DNA from: Hirudo medicinalis | Taxonomy: Eukaryota > Annelida > Clitellata > Hirudinida > Hirudinidae | DNA length: 64,000 nucleotides | Assembly: GCA_011800805.1 (NCBI GenBank) | Contig: MPNW01000054.1 | Span: forward strand, 57,350-121,349 | Direction: 5' to 3' | Part shown: one piece after another, positions 24,576-35,900 of the stretch | Layout of the letters: each line of letters begins with the position of its first letter | Numbering within the stretch: the first letter of the stretch is position 1 | Translations under genes and position numbers: made by a program | Notes under the pieces: generated by a model | Seen by the model: the letters and a program-made list of their open reading frames with translations, nothing else | What the model was told of the DNA's origin: nothing | The model's database searches: none

Positions 24576-27500
24576 ATGATAATAATAATGATGATGGTTA
24601 TGATGATAATAATATTATTATTGAAAATAACAATAACGATGGTAATGATAATAATAATAATATTATTAATGATGATAACAACAATAATAATAATAATAAA
24701 AATTTTAAGAAACGTATTGTTAGCCGCTCTCTACCTACTCATCAGATTCTCTCGAATGATGCACAATTTAGATGCGTGCAGTGTGATGCATCACGTTCGT
24801 TGCATTAACACGTGCCTGAAAAATGGAAGTCGACTTCATGGCATTTCGCATCACATTCACGCCACGTCGAGAGCCAAAAAAAACCCCCCGAGCAATCGAC
24901 TTGCGAATATTGCGAAAAAAGCTCTCGTAGGGAAATCAATCGAATGAATGAAGCGACAGAATTATTTGCGAGAGTTGAATAACGTTAATGACGACAGTGA
25001 CAGTGCTCTCAAATGTATGCTCGTGGTTATTGCATTGCAGACGTCTTTTATAGTAACGCAATTTAACGTAACATAATTGAAATTCAAATAACAAGTGAAT
25101 GCAACAAACATAGTAGTAGTAGTAGAAGTAGTAGTAGTAGTAGTAGTAGCTGTAATGATGATGATGGTGATGATGATGGTGATGATACAATAACCATAAG
25201 AACAATAATAAAAATAATAACAACACAAATAACAACAACATTAATAAACACCTAATTAATCCATGCATTTATTATTAATTTGAATAATAAGTATTAATAT
25301 TTAAATGCTTTTTTTCATAAATACTTTACACTTTACACCGACGACAACAGTCTAGCCACTGGGTTGCCACCTGCTTGCTGAGCTCTTGCGAGGTGCTCGA
25401 ACGACCCTCCAAGAAAAATGGCTTCTGCTTTAAAGTCTTCCATCCTCTCGACCAATCAATTTGGGCCACCAAGGTTCTGCTGCTATTCATGAATATTCAT
25501 GAGCACTTGAGTTTTGTTGTGTGTTTTTTTCTGTTTAAAAATTGCAGGCTATATCGTCCTGTGTGTTTTTGTTTGTTTGACGTAAACATTGAATTTTTCT
25601 TGTGCTCGTTATGTCCCGGATTCTCGTTCTTGTAGCTACATCATCATCATCATCATCATCATTAGAAATGTAATAACTTCACAAATATTAACAAGCTGTG
25701 TAATTTGAATAAGAACAATCAGAATACTGGTAAGTAAGGATAACAGTGATATAAGATAGATTAATTTTATGATAAAATTATTTAAACACGTAATAATATA
25801 TTATTGTTTCTCTTTATGATGGATGTCGTCCAGGGTCCTAAGGGTGAAAGCATTGGAGCATTGACACTTCCTCTGCCAACATCTTACATCATCTTCAGAG
25901 CTCCCTCCGAAGCTGCAGGTTGGACAGCTGCTCCTTAATTAGCATAAATTATGAAAATGCAGTGCGATGTCAACAAACAGTGGCTTTGTTAAAAAAGATA
26001 GGAGATAGATTGATACCAGAACCGAATAGATTAGGGAGACGAAGAAGTTAAAATAGACCCGATGGTTATTTCCCTAACTCATCGATCGACCAATGGTAGG
26101 AAAGTGCTGGATGGATGCCCTCGAGCTTGCACTGCACTGTTCGAGCCTCCTCATGAGAACCATGACCAAGGACTCCAAAGATGCCAACTCCGACTTGGCC
26201 GTCAATCCTTCTGCGACGGCAGGCAACGACGTCCCGATTCCTATGACGCCTCCGGCAGTCCCCAGCACCACAGCCGTGTCGACGGCAGCCTCGTCATTGG
26301 CCGACTCCTTTATATCGAACATGATCGACTTCAGCGATTGCGAAGATCACTTTAAGTGCGGTAGGTCATCATTTTTTCAATTTTTTTCAATTTGCTTCTT
26401 CTCGTTGCGACGTTTTGTCCTTTTTGCCAATTACAAACTCCACCCGGTTTTTCGTGAAGTTATTTTTAGTCCTACGAAATCAATTGAACTGATGCGACTT
26501 TTTTTATACAAATGTGAGAGAAATGACACCTGAACTAATCAAATTAAAACCTTTCACATGCAATCACCAATGGCATGCTACTATCGTCGTCGTCATCATG
26601 TCGAAATCATCGTTATCAGTAGACGACGAGGATGCAAGGACAGACAAGGATGAGGAGTCGGAATCGGACGACGACGACGACGACAAGACGGAGGGAAGCA
26701 GACGCAACAGCGAGATTGAGAAGTTGCTGAAGCATGAAAGCGAGCCGCCTGTTGAGTCACCGTACACTGAAAACGTTGAAGAAGAGTTGGGACAGGTAAT
26801 TATTGTTATTGTTGGTGGTGTTGTTGTTGACAAAAGCCTGTTTGTTGTCCTTTTATGGTTATAATGTTGTTCACATTCATCAATGTTGCTTTCATAGCAT
26901 TCATCATTCCATTGTTATGCAGACAATGCAAGCATGTCGTCACATTGAAAATCGAATTCAGAGCCGGGTGGTCGCTCAAATTTTCCTAACAATAAACATT
27001 TCAGAATTAAAAAGTTACAAAAATCATTGGAGCAATGAAATTTATCTGAAATACAATTAAAAAGTACTGATGTTGTACAATTTCCCGAGTACACAACCAC
27101 TGTGGTCATCAACAACACTTTCAACAACATATTCAACAACACTTTCAACAACACATTCAACAACACATTCAACAACACATTCAACAACATGTTCAACAAC
27201 ATCATCTGCATTCTGTCTCCTATCAATTCTCTGCAATTGCTTTTCAGTTGGTCTCTTGTTTTGCTTTGCTTTGTGTCGTCTGGATGAAGCTGGACATTAT
27301 TAATCATCATCATCAGTATCAGTATCAAGATACTAAATAGATTAATCATGTGACCTATGAACTTTCTGATGGTAACAAGACTTGCACTGCATACAAGCAC
27401 TGGTGAATAAAATTTAAACATCGACAAATCACGTCGCGTTACACGGTCGATGACGCAAGTCATCGTTGTTGCCGTCGGTGACGACATTTTATAAACATTT

Positions 27501-28804
27501 CATGAAATGACTAACGGTGATTTGTGATTTTGTCGTGGCTAACTTGCAAGTCTCAAAGTGACAACTTTTAACAATGTTAAATTCTTGCCTCTGTTATAAA
27601 AAGAAGGTTATCTAGAAGCACCTAAAAAACATGATAATCAACTCGACTGCCTGATAAACTGTTTCTCAAGAAAACACTCCAGTTATGCCAAAACATGATG
27701 GGAATGTTATGAAGCCATTATATTATGATGGTGATGATGGTGGTAATGATGCTGCTGCTGATGATGATGATGATGGCTCTAATGGTGCTGGCCATGTTAT
27801 GGTTCTTGAGCAGAAATAATGGTTATTGTGATGAGTCATGAATTTAATGGAGATTGTGGTTGCACAAAGGCGGGCAGACTGTTGCCATGGAGACCATGTT
27901 GATGATGCATTAGGAATTTCAGCGACGCAGGGATGAACCACCAGGGATATGGTGATGGTGACGACGACGACGACGATGATGATGACTGTAATGATTTGAC
28001 CTCAGATAAACTTTGTGATTTTGAATTTTTGATTATGTCATCGACGCTGCAATGTTGCGACGGCGTCTAATTAATTAATTTGTTAATTTTATTAATTTAT
28101 TCGTCTTCAGCTCGGAGATGCCAGTCAGACTGAAGAGGTTGCAGATGAAAACAAGAGCATCATTTGGTCGCTCGTCAAGCAGGTTAGAATCGTCGCCGTC
28201 ATAATTCTGCATGCGACATAACCGTCGTTCTAAATAACCATCGCCGACCCCTGGTCTCTATCTGAATGATCTTAATGCACTGAATCTCACCAATTACATT
28301 TTGCACATCTTCTAGCTTTTTGCTTTCTTTCTTGTCCTTCCATCCTGCGGGTTTTCATCCTCGATTGAATCACTTCCTCTTGTGAAACATCTGCCGTATT
28401 TTTTTTTATGCGAACATTTCGAACTCATTGCTTTGTGTCGACATCATTTGCACGACTCCCAAAGTCGTAGTCGTAGTACATAGTCATGCTCAGACATGAT
28501 ACTATCTAGCGTTTGTATTATCATTTTAAGTCGAGTAATATAATTATTATTCATTAGTTATTTTATTTCATTTTATTATTATTATTATTTTTAGTAGCAG
28601 TAGTACTTAAATCATCAAATAATTAATTATTAAGCAATCATTTACTTATAAATGCTGCAACCACATCAGGTGAGACCAGGGATGGATCTCTCGAGAGTTG
28701 CCTTACCAACGTTCATATTGGAGCCGAGGTCGTTCCTCGATAAGCTCTCCGATTACTACTATCATGCCGACCTCCTGTCAGAGTGAGTGTGATGATGACG
28801 ATGT

Positions 28805-28835
<31 letters not shown>

Positions 28836-31800
28836 GAGTGCTAGTAGTGGTGGCAGTGAGGGTGGTGATGACAAATAATCATAATTATCATGTTTTAACC
28901 ACAAATTCAGGGCCGTGAGTTTGGACGACCCCTTCAGCAGGATGAAGATGGTGGTCAAGTGGTACTTGTCGGGATTTTACAAGAAGCCAAAAGTTGGTTC
29001 TATCTTCTACATGTTTTTGCATTTTCCAAATTATAATTTATAATCAAATTTATTTGCAATTCAACATCAAGAAAAAAATTTAAACTAATAAATTAAATAT
29101 AATTGAATGTAACTCTTCCCTTTCTATAAATAATATTTCCTTTAATAGAGTATCGAGTATTAGATATCTGGGGTCTTAATGGATGAGCATTTATCTTGGC
29201 TCACACATATCTCTTATGTTCAAAATNACTAACAATAGCCTGCTAAATATATCACAAATTCGTAATTTACAAACTGCTCTTTTCATGTTTTCATATGATT
29301 TCAATTCTCTTCCAAAAATATTCTCTGGTTTTTTTATATCGAGCAATAACTACAATAATCCTCATTTTTTACGTAACGTACATGAAAACAGTCCTTCTTT
29401 TTCTAAGTCCACTCTAAAATTATTCTTGATTCAATGTTATGGTCCTAGACTTTACTCCTCTATACCTTCATCTATCAAAGATCTAACTCAATTAAATACA
29501 TGTCCTTTTAATTTGCTTTATTTATTATTTAAAAAGTCATATAAACAATATTTATCGCTTTATAGTGGACTTGTATAGTTTATGTTTTTGTAAATTACTC
29601 TTTGTAAAAGCTTACTGTATATAATATATATAATTTATTTGGATCAGTCTGATAGCGGAAGCGTGCGCTTCCTTAAGGATGGCCCTTTGAGTTTATTTGA
29701 ATTCGTTTTAATTGCTTTTGCTTTGTATATAACAGCTTGTTTGTTTAAATCAATAAAAACTCAAAAACTCAAAAAAAAAGAAATATAATTTCGTAATTTT
29801 AACAGTGTTTGTAATTATAATAATAGTAATTATTACCATTTGAATCGAACAAAAAGAATTTCCTTGCATAATTGCCGTTTATCGTCGTCAGGGCCTGAAG
29901 AAGCCCTATAACCCCATTCTTGGTGAGATGTTCAGATGCTTCTGGAAGCATCCCAAGACAGGAAGTCGGACATTCTACATAGCAGAACAGGTTGGAATGA
30001 GTGAGTGAATGAGCGAGTGAGTGAGTGAATGAGCGAGTGAGTGAGTGAGTGAGTGAGTGAGTGAGTGAGTGAGTGAGTGAGTGAATGAGTGAGTGGGTGA
30101 GTGAGTGAGAAATGTCGGTGAGTAGCTGAAGATTGATGGCACTAAACTCACGGTTCTTTGTTGTACCGACAAGGTGGCTTGCACTGGAGCCAGTGCCCTT
30201 GGTGCATATGTACTATCAATAGGTACAATCACTAATTCTATTTTTTGTAAATCATCCAACTTTCCCCAACCGCAATAGATATCCCATCATCCACCTGTCT
30301 CCGCATTCTACGTCACAAACAGGCAGGACGGTTTTGCCATCAGTGGCAGTATCTTGGCAAAATCAAAGTTTTATGGTAATTCTCTCTCGGCCATCTTGGA
30401 TGGCATCTGTCGTCTGGTCTTTCTCAGCAGAGGCGAGGATTATGCCGTAACCATGCCGTACGCTCACTGCAAGGGTACATTTCAATCGTGTCTTCTGTTA
30501 AATTTGTCAAACCACATCTTATTGCTCGTTTTTGTAACAGGCATCCTGATTGGTACTTTGACCATGGAGTTTGGAGGAGAGGTCTCCATACAGTGTGAGA
30601 AGACAGGATATCGGGCAGACCTGGAATTCAAGTTAAAGGTTGATTGTGCATTGCTTTACCTTGTTATTTTATTTATGTTCTTCATAGTTCAGCATTCACG
30701 AAGTACTTAGTGATATGCTTCAAACATGCTGCTCTAACAATTAGAATGAGGTCCCTACAAAAATTTGCAGCCATTCTTGGGAAGTGGGGAGACCAGCAAC
30801 AAAGTGGTCGGAAAAATCAAACTCGGTGACGAGACTTTGGCCACCATCGAGGGACATTGGGACCAAGAAATCTTCATCAAGGACAAGAGGACGGGGGTGC
30901 GATCACCGGTATCATCATCATCGCCATTACTGCCATCATCATCCGTGTCATAGTCACTAAATCAATAACTAACACTTGAAGTGCTTATATTTTGAGAATT
31001 TTTGAAGATATTTTCATTGAAAACATTTCAAGAATGTCATCACTCAAAGAATATGCCTAAGTTGTTTTCATAAAAATAAAGCCTCTTTAAATTGTGACGT
31101 TCCTTGCGGACAGACCTTAGAGCTCTTCTGGAACCCAACACCTACCGTGAAGAGCCAGCGACTGAAGAGGCACACGATCTCGATGGAGGCCCAGTCAGAA
31201 TTTGAATCGGAAAAGTTGTGGTCGCACGTGAGCGATGCCATCGTCAAGGGAGACCAGCAGGTGGCTACGGACGAGAAGTGCTTCCTCGAAGAAGAGCAGA
31301 GGAAATCCGCCAGAGAAAGGAAAGCCAAGCTGCTCGAGTGGACGCCGAATCTGTTCGAGAGGAATGCCATCACAGGGGAGTGGATTTATAAATATGCTGA
31401 GTGAGTCTTTTGGTTTTTTTTATGTTTTTACTTAATTTTTTGAATGCAATTTTTTCATACCTACTCACATTGGTAGAAAACTCATGAATATCGTTTTATA
31501 TCAAGCAATAATTGTCGTTACATTATATTATAAATATCTTAATGATAGCTGGCGCCCCTGGGATCCCTGAACGATGTCATCCAGTTCGAGAGGGATTTCA
31601 TCATAAGCACCAAGACGCACCACCAGACGCCCATCGTTCACACCACCAGCATCACCAGCATGGAGGAAAAGCCAAGCTCCGGGAATTCCGTCCACGGCCA
31701 TTCCAGGCATTCCTCGATGGAGTGCTCCAAGAGAACCAATAAGATGAAGAGGATGAAGCAAATCAGGTCGATCCTTCCAAACAACCAATCGGGAGACAGG

Positions 31801-32382
31801 TCGAATGTCAGCGAAGTCAATGAGATCCACGTGGAAAGATGTGACAGCGAATCATCCCTGTCTGCAGGTTGGATTTTGTAACTATGTTAATTATTTACAT
31901 CTTCAATCACTTTAATTCAATTTAATTCAATCTTGTTGCTTGTCCCTGATGGTTGAATTTAATTAAATCCAATAATTTTTGAATAATTATATTATATTAT
32001 ATATGTTTGTTTATTTATTTCTGTCCCCAATTTATTTCTGAAACTCAAACTTTCCAATCGCTCGTTCAACCCCTTCTTCTCTTTCTCTCCGACAGTCGAA
32101 ACCACCCCAACAATCAGCAAGAGGCAGGCAGGTTCCCCCCTCTCCTACAGTGAGGCCGTTCATTCACTCATTCGAATCCAAAAGGAATCCTCCGACAAGC
32201 TGGCAAGCATGCAGCAGCAGCTGACAGCAATGCAAGGTCAGCTGAGAAGTTTGTCGGCAGCTGGTAGCAGCGGCGGCGCTAACTATTTGAGCGGCCGGAC
32301 TGCCGCGTTCGACACGAAGGATTTGGCGGTCTTCATGCTGGCCATTTTTCTACAGGCATTCTTCACATGGTTGTTCAAGTAG
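22057..32382 (+). CDS. OSBPL8: Oxysterol-binding protein-related protein, ORP5/8 type (1-nt frameshift near the 3' end)
   Basis: ORP5/8 proteins are ER-anchored and exchange phosphatidylserine for PI4P/PI(4,5)P2 at plasma-membrane contacts. Exons: 22057-22236, 23026-23084, 23407-23481, 24219-24401, 25351-25473, 25834-25918, 26100-26360, 26620-26795, 28111-28182, 28670-28782, 28911-28992, 29892-29990, 30279-30474, 30541-30638, 30771-30896, 31114-31400, 31549-31867, 32096-32382; about 940 aa. In order: Ser-rich N-terminus; basic stretch [19 protein letters not shown] domain ([19 protein letters not shown] to [14 protein letters not shown]); acidic linker; OSBP domain with [39 protein letters not shown], the fingerprint EQ-ISHHPP and [14 protein letters not shown]-terminal coil; last-20-residue anchor ([19 protein letters not shown]), typical of ORP5/8. 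Exon 31549-31867 is one base short (RPWDP then a stop; [10 protein letters not shown] resumes in the next frame). ATG not fixed. Confidence 0.93.
23059..23313 (+). repeat. Exact 127-nt direct duplication around a single N
   Basis: 23059-23185 and 23187-23313 are the same sequence and meet at the N at 23186. The left copy begins inside ORP exon 23026-23084, so the right copy holds a spurious exon end plus donor at about 23212. Most likely an unmerged contig overlap. Confidence 0.9.
23935..24140 (+). repeat. AT-only palindrome-rich tract
   Basis: About 200 nt of ATT/TAA and (TA)n with many self-complementary segments, in an ORP intron. Confidence 0.85.
24535..24702 (+). repeat. (AAT/GAT)n microsatellite
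   Basis: AAT, ATG and ATA triplets, in an ORP intron after the PH-domain exon 24219-24401. Confidence 0.88.
25110..25225 (+). repeat. (AGT)n then (GAT)n and (AAT)n microsatellite
   Basis: Consecutive AGT, GATGGT and AATAAT triplet blocks, in an ORP intron. Confidence 0.88.
27110..27202 (+). repeat. 12-bp minisatellite (AACACATTCAAC type)
   Basis: About seven units of a 12-bp sequence with small variation, in an ORP intron; produces repetitive open frames on both strands. Confidence 0.85.
28796..28834 (+). repeat. (GAT)n microsatellite starting near a splice donor
   Basis: Begins within 15 nt of the donor of ORP exon 28670-28782 (GA|gtgagtgtgatgatgacg). Confidence 0.88.
29146..29780 (+). 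mobile_element. 3' end of a LINE (non-LTR retrotransposon), truncated
   Basis: Sits in the ORP intron between exons 28911-28992 and 29892-29990. The frame includes [37 protein letters not shown] and [20 protein letters not shown], which match the C-terminal region shared by many CR1/L2/Jockey-type elements (YLG..ID..L.W..HI; G..LWNSIP). It ends with AATAAAAACTC, an A-rich tail and a 5'-truncated body, as expected for LINE insertion. A single N at 29227 interrupts the frame. The 3' UTR contains a perfect 7-bp stem hairpin at 29657-29672. Confidence 0.8.
29657..29672 (+). other. Perfect hairpin in the LINE 3' UTR
   Basis: GGAAGCG-TG-CGCTTCC: seven G/C-rich pairs with a 2-nt loop in otherwise AT-rich sequence. 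Such 3' hairpins can be the recognition site of the element's reverse transcriptase; that role here is inference. Confidence 0.6.
29998..30110 (+). repeat. (GAGT)n tetranucleotide repeat starting at a splice donor
   Basis: More than 100 nt of GAGT/GAAT units begin about 8 nt after the end of ORP exon 29892-29990. Confidence 0.92.
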
Positions 32383-32647
32383 TCCTTTGAGCACGAAGAA
32401 CAATGAGTCTATTTTTAAAGAGCATTCTTTGTTTATATTTAGCTATTATATTTATTTATTATCTCGATAATAATTAAGTTATTGTTGTCATTATTTTTCT
32501 GTTATCGTCATCGCCAACACTTTTGGACTTTAAATGACAACCTTTGCCACTGTTGCAGCAGCCACGTGATAAACTTGAATCATTATCGATTGGTGATGTT
32601 CACAAATTGTTGCTTTATAATTCATTGATTCAAGATTCATCGATTGT

Positions 32648-32710
32648 TGTTGTTATTATTATTATTATTATTGTTTTTATTATTATTATTATTATTGTTA
32701 TTATTATTCC
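32648..32710 (+). repeat. (TTA/TTG)n microsatellite
   Basis: Triplet tract about 270 nt downstream of the ORP stop codon, probably 3' UTR or intergenic. Confidence 0.85.
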
Positions 32711-32929
32711 GATAGTTGCACTGGCAACAAATATCACGCGACTGCCAACCTTCTCGTCGCCGTTGTTCTGTCGTCTGCATCTTTGATTCCCACGTGCTGC
32801 CATTTTCAGACTTTCACCGACTGATCGATGAGATCTATTTATTTTTTACTGGAATTGATTTCCTGATCTTCGAACGTCCTTCAAGGATTGAAGGTCACTT
32901 TCGCCGCTGCATGAAGGACTTTTAAGTTG

Positions 32930-35900
32930 TCGTAGTTAAGTTCACTTTTACTCTACACGAGCCGTGCAATGCTAGCTGCCAAGTATTACCACTGCCCTGA
33001 AGGCCACAGTTTGTTAGAACTTGTGTCGACGACGCGTGCGTAACACTCACATTTCACAAGCACACACACGCGGATGGCGACCTGACGATTTAAGATATAT
33101 TTCTGGCGCGTTCAACTCTAGATCCTCTTCGCTTGAAGATTTGATTTCATCAATTTCGTTAGTTATTAATTCGGCCGATTAATATTCCAATTAGTAATTA
33201 TTATTAGTATTATTAACCGTACTTGTTATCCACGAATCATTCGCTCCATCCACCTTGACAATCAAACTTCTGTTGATCGTTCAAAATGATGTTTCGGTGG
33301 TTCCTGTTCGTCTGAGACTTGCAGCTCACCTGTGCTTGTTTCGCGATTAATTTATTTTCATAAGCATTAAACGGAACTTGTACTTTACGATTAAGCCAAG
33401 AGACTAACGCCTAAAGATGTCTTGTTGCTAGAAATTCTTGATTGCATGCGAGGATTGTTTATTCCGGCTAGTAATAGTAATAATAATAATAATAATGCTG
33501 ATAATAATAATAATATTATTAACAATGATAATGATGATAATAATAGTCGTTCAGATGTTGATGTGTGATGATGAACTGGGTAGACTTTATATGACTTGTA
33601 AGGTCGTGGGTGTTTACAAGTTTTAGGTTGTTGAGAAATAGTGAAAGTAAAAGTTTATTTTAGGTAATTTGGAAAGCAAATCGTTTAGAAGAATCCGATA
33701 TTTGTCGAAAGAAGTCAAAATTGAGACTGTAGGGTTCGCTATTCGTCAACCTCCCTGATCTTATGGTGGCCAGTTATGAGCTATTTAAAGCAATCAATTT
33801 TTTTTCTTACTTAGACCGCAGTCCAGTCATCGTCACCATCGTGAATTTCGTCTTCGTTATCAGAACTAGAAAACTTTTCATCTCTTTAGTTTTGTTGACT
33901 GTTAAGACGACATAATCCTAGTGAATATTCAGTTTGGTAATGTTTTTGAGAGCTGAGGGTTACTGGCGGCGACACTCAGAAGCAATTGTAACATTAAAAA
34001 CTATGAGGCTTATCCAATAGTGACTTCAAAGAGAGCGAATCTTTATGTTTGACTGAGACTTCGTAATAGTTCATATTTATCCAGTATAGAATTCTCTGAA
34101 AAATTACAATTTCGCGATTAAATATAAAATCATAACTAAAATCCAGTTTAATTCCACAGTAAGTAAAATATACATTGAGGATCTTTTGATTGAGTAGCCT
34201 AAGCCGTTCCTCTCATCCACAGGGCTCTACATAAAATTTATCACATCGATAAACTCGGTGGCTGTTTAGACTCATCACTAAACTTATAGGAGTGCTACAT
34301 TAAATGAATCGCGCCCTCTCCAAGGGGGTTGGGTTTTTATGAGAAATAAAGTAAAAGTTTGTGAGAAGTAAAAGAAGTAAAAACTCCAGCTTTGTTAAAA
34401 TGAAATTTGAATTATTTCAAATCAAATCAATTAAGACAATCTTTATGGTGGCGTAAGTCCGAATCACAGGACCTCAAGGCCACCGGCTGAGCCCTGGCGA
34501 CACTCCTTCCTTTGTAGAAAAAGATCTAAAATTATTTTTTAGAATTTTTAAAATGGGCAGATTTTATCAATTTCTCCCAGCTCCAATCTCCGAACCGCCC
34601 AACAATACTTAGATAAATACAAATTTCAATTTACCGAAATCTACAAAAACAAAGCAAGTTATTTTAAAGCTAAACTATTTAATAATAGACCGTCTGCGCT
34701 TATAAAATGTAACGTAACGAACTAAACGTAACGAGCGCTAATTTTAGCAACAGCCTAGTTTGACGACCAATAACACCTCGCAAGCTCTCCATAGCAACTT
34801 CACATAGCACCGCCCAAAACGGGCGTTGAAATTGAGCATGACCTTGTTTAATGGATGCCCTTTCGGCTGTCAAAGTCGTTCTAAGTGCTCAGCCCCATAA
34901 TAAGAGATTTCGGACCGCTAGGTGACCTTGTGGCTTGGGGAGTTGACCTTCTCAAGGGCCATGCAGAAGTGTTGAATGACAATGATATGACCTTACATGG
35001 ACGTTTAATCTCACACTGATTTCATTGAAGTCTGCTCAGAAACAGGGCGACGACAACGACGATGATGATAATGATGATGATAATGACTATTACTACTAGA
35101 AATAATAACAATAACAATAATAAAATATATATATATACAATACTAATACTGATTATGCTATCGTGTTTTAAAAGTTCTTTTAGGAATTAAACTGAAGGTT
35201 TAAATTTATCCGTTTAAAACGGTATGTTCTTTTTTAAATTTATTTATTTAAAATTATAAATAATATTTGTATTCTTTAATTATTATTTTATCCACATTAT
35301 TATTATCATTGGTGTTGTTGATGTTAGTTTTAAGGCCATTATCCCAGAGGTATTTGTTATTAAAATATTTGAGGATGTTATTGATGTTTTTATATGCTGA
35401 TGGCCTTCATTTATCACTAAAGCTGCCATTATGAAATAACTATCAACGAGTTATTGAAATAGACGACAAACGTTCTGTATTTATTATATTATTTATATTT
35501 AATAATTTTTATTAACGTTAATATTTTTATTATTTAGTATTAATAATGTTAGTAAATTTTTTAAATTTTATATTTCACAATTTTGATAAAAATTCACTTT
35601 TCTAAAATCATCCGGCTAATTTCAGTGAACTCTGTTTTATTGCTTTAATGACGATTTTGATGATAAATAATTGGCTTGTTGAACTTAGGCTAATATGTTT
35701 ATATAAATATTACTTTAATATATCTATGTAGACGTTGCGTTAAATAATTTTTATCGATTGAGAAAAAATATTTCTCATGAAACAAATTAAGTAAAAACTT
35801 TATTGCTCAACTCACAACTTTCCAAGATAATGCGCAAACAAAATGACGCGAATCTCCACCACCTCTTCCATCGGATGACTTATTCTCCACGAGTTTGTAT

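Noticed and set aside
24468..25268. Long frames in both directions
   Set aside because: Simple-sequence translation (poly-Ile, poly-Tyr, poly-His) inside an ORP intron.
26915..27487. 190-codon minus-strand frame
   Set aside because: Its core is the translation of a 12-bp minisatellite in an ORP intron; no homology or splice support.
34430..34620. GC-richer segment (TGGCGTAAGTCC..GGCCACCGG) that might be the reversed 3' end of another retroelement
   Set aside because: No reverse-transcriptase frame or clear tail could be read, and it does not match the LINE end at 29.7 kb.
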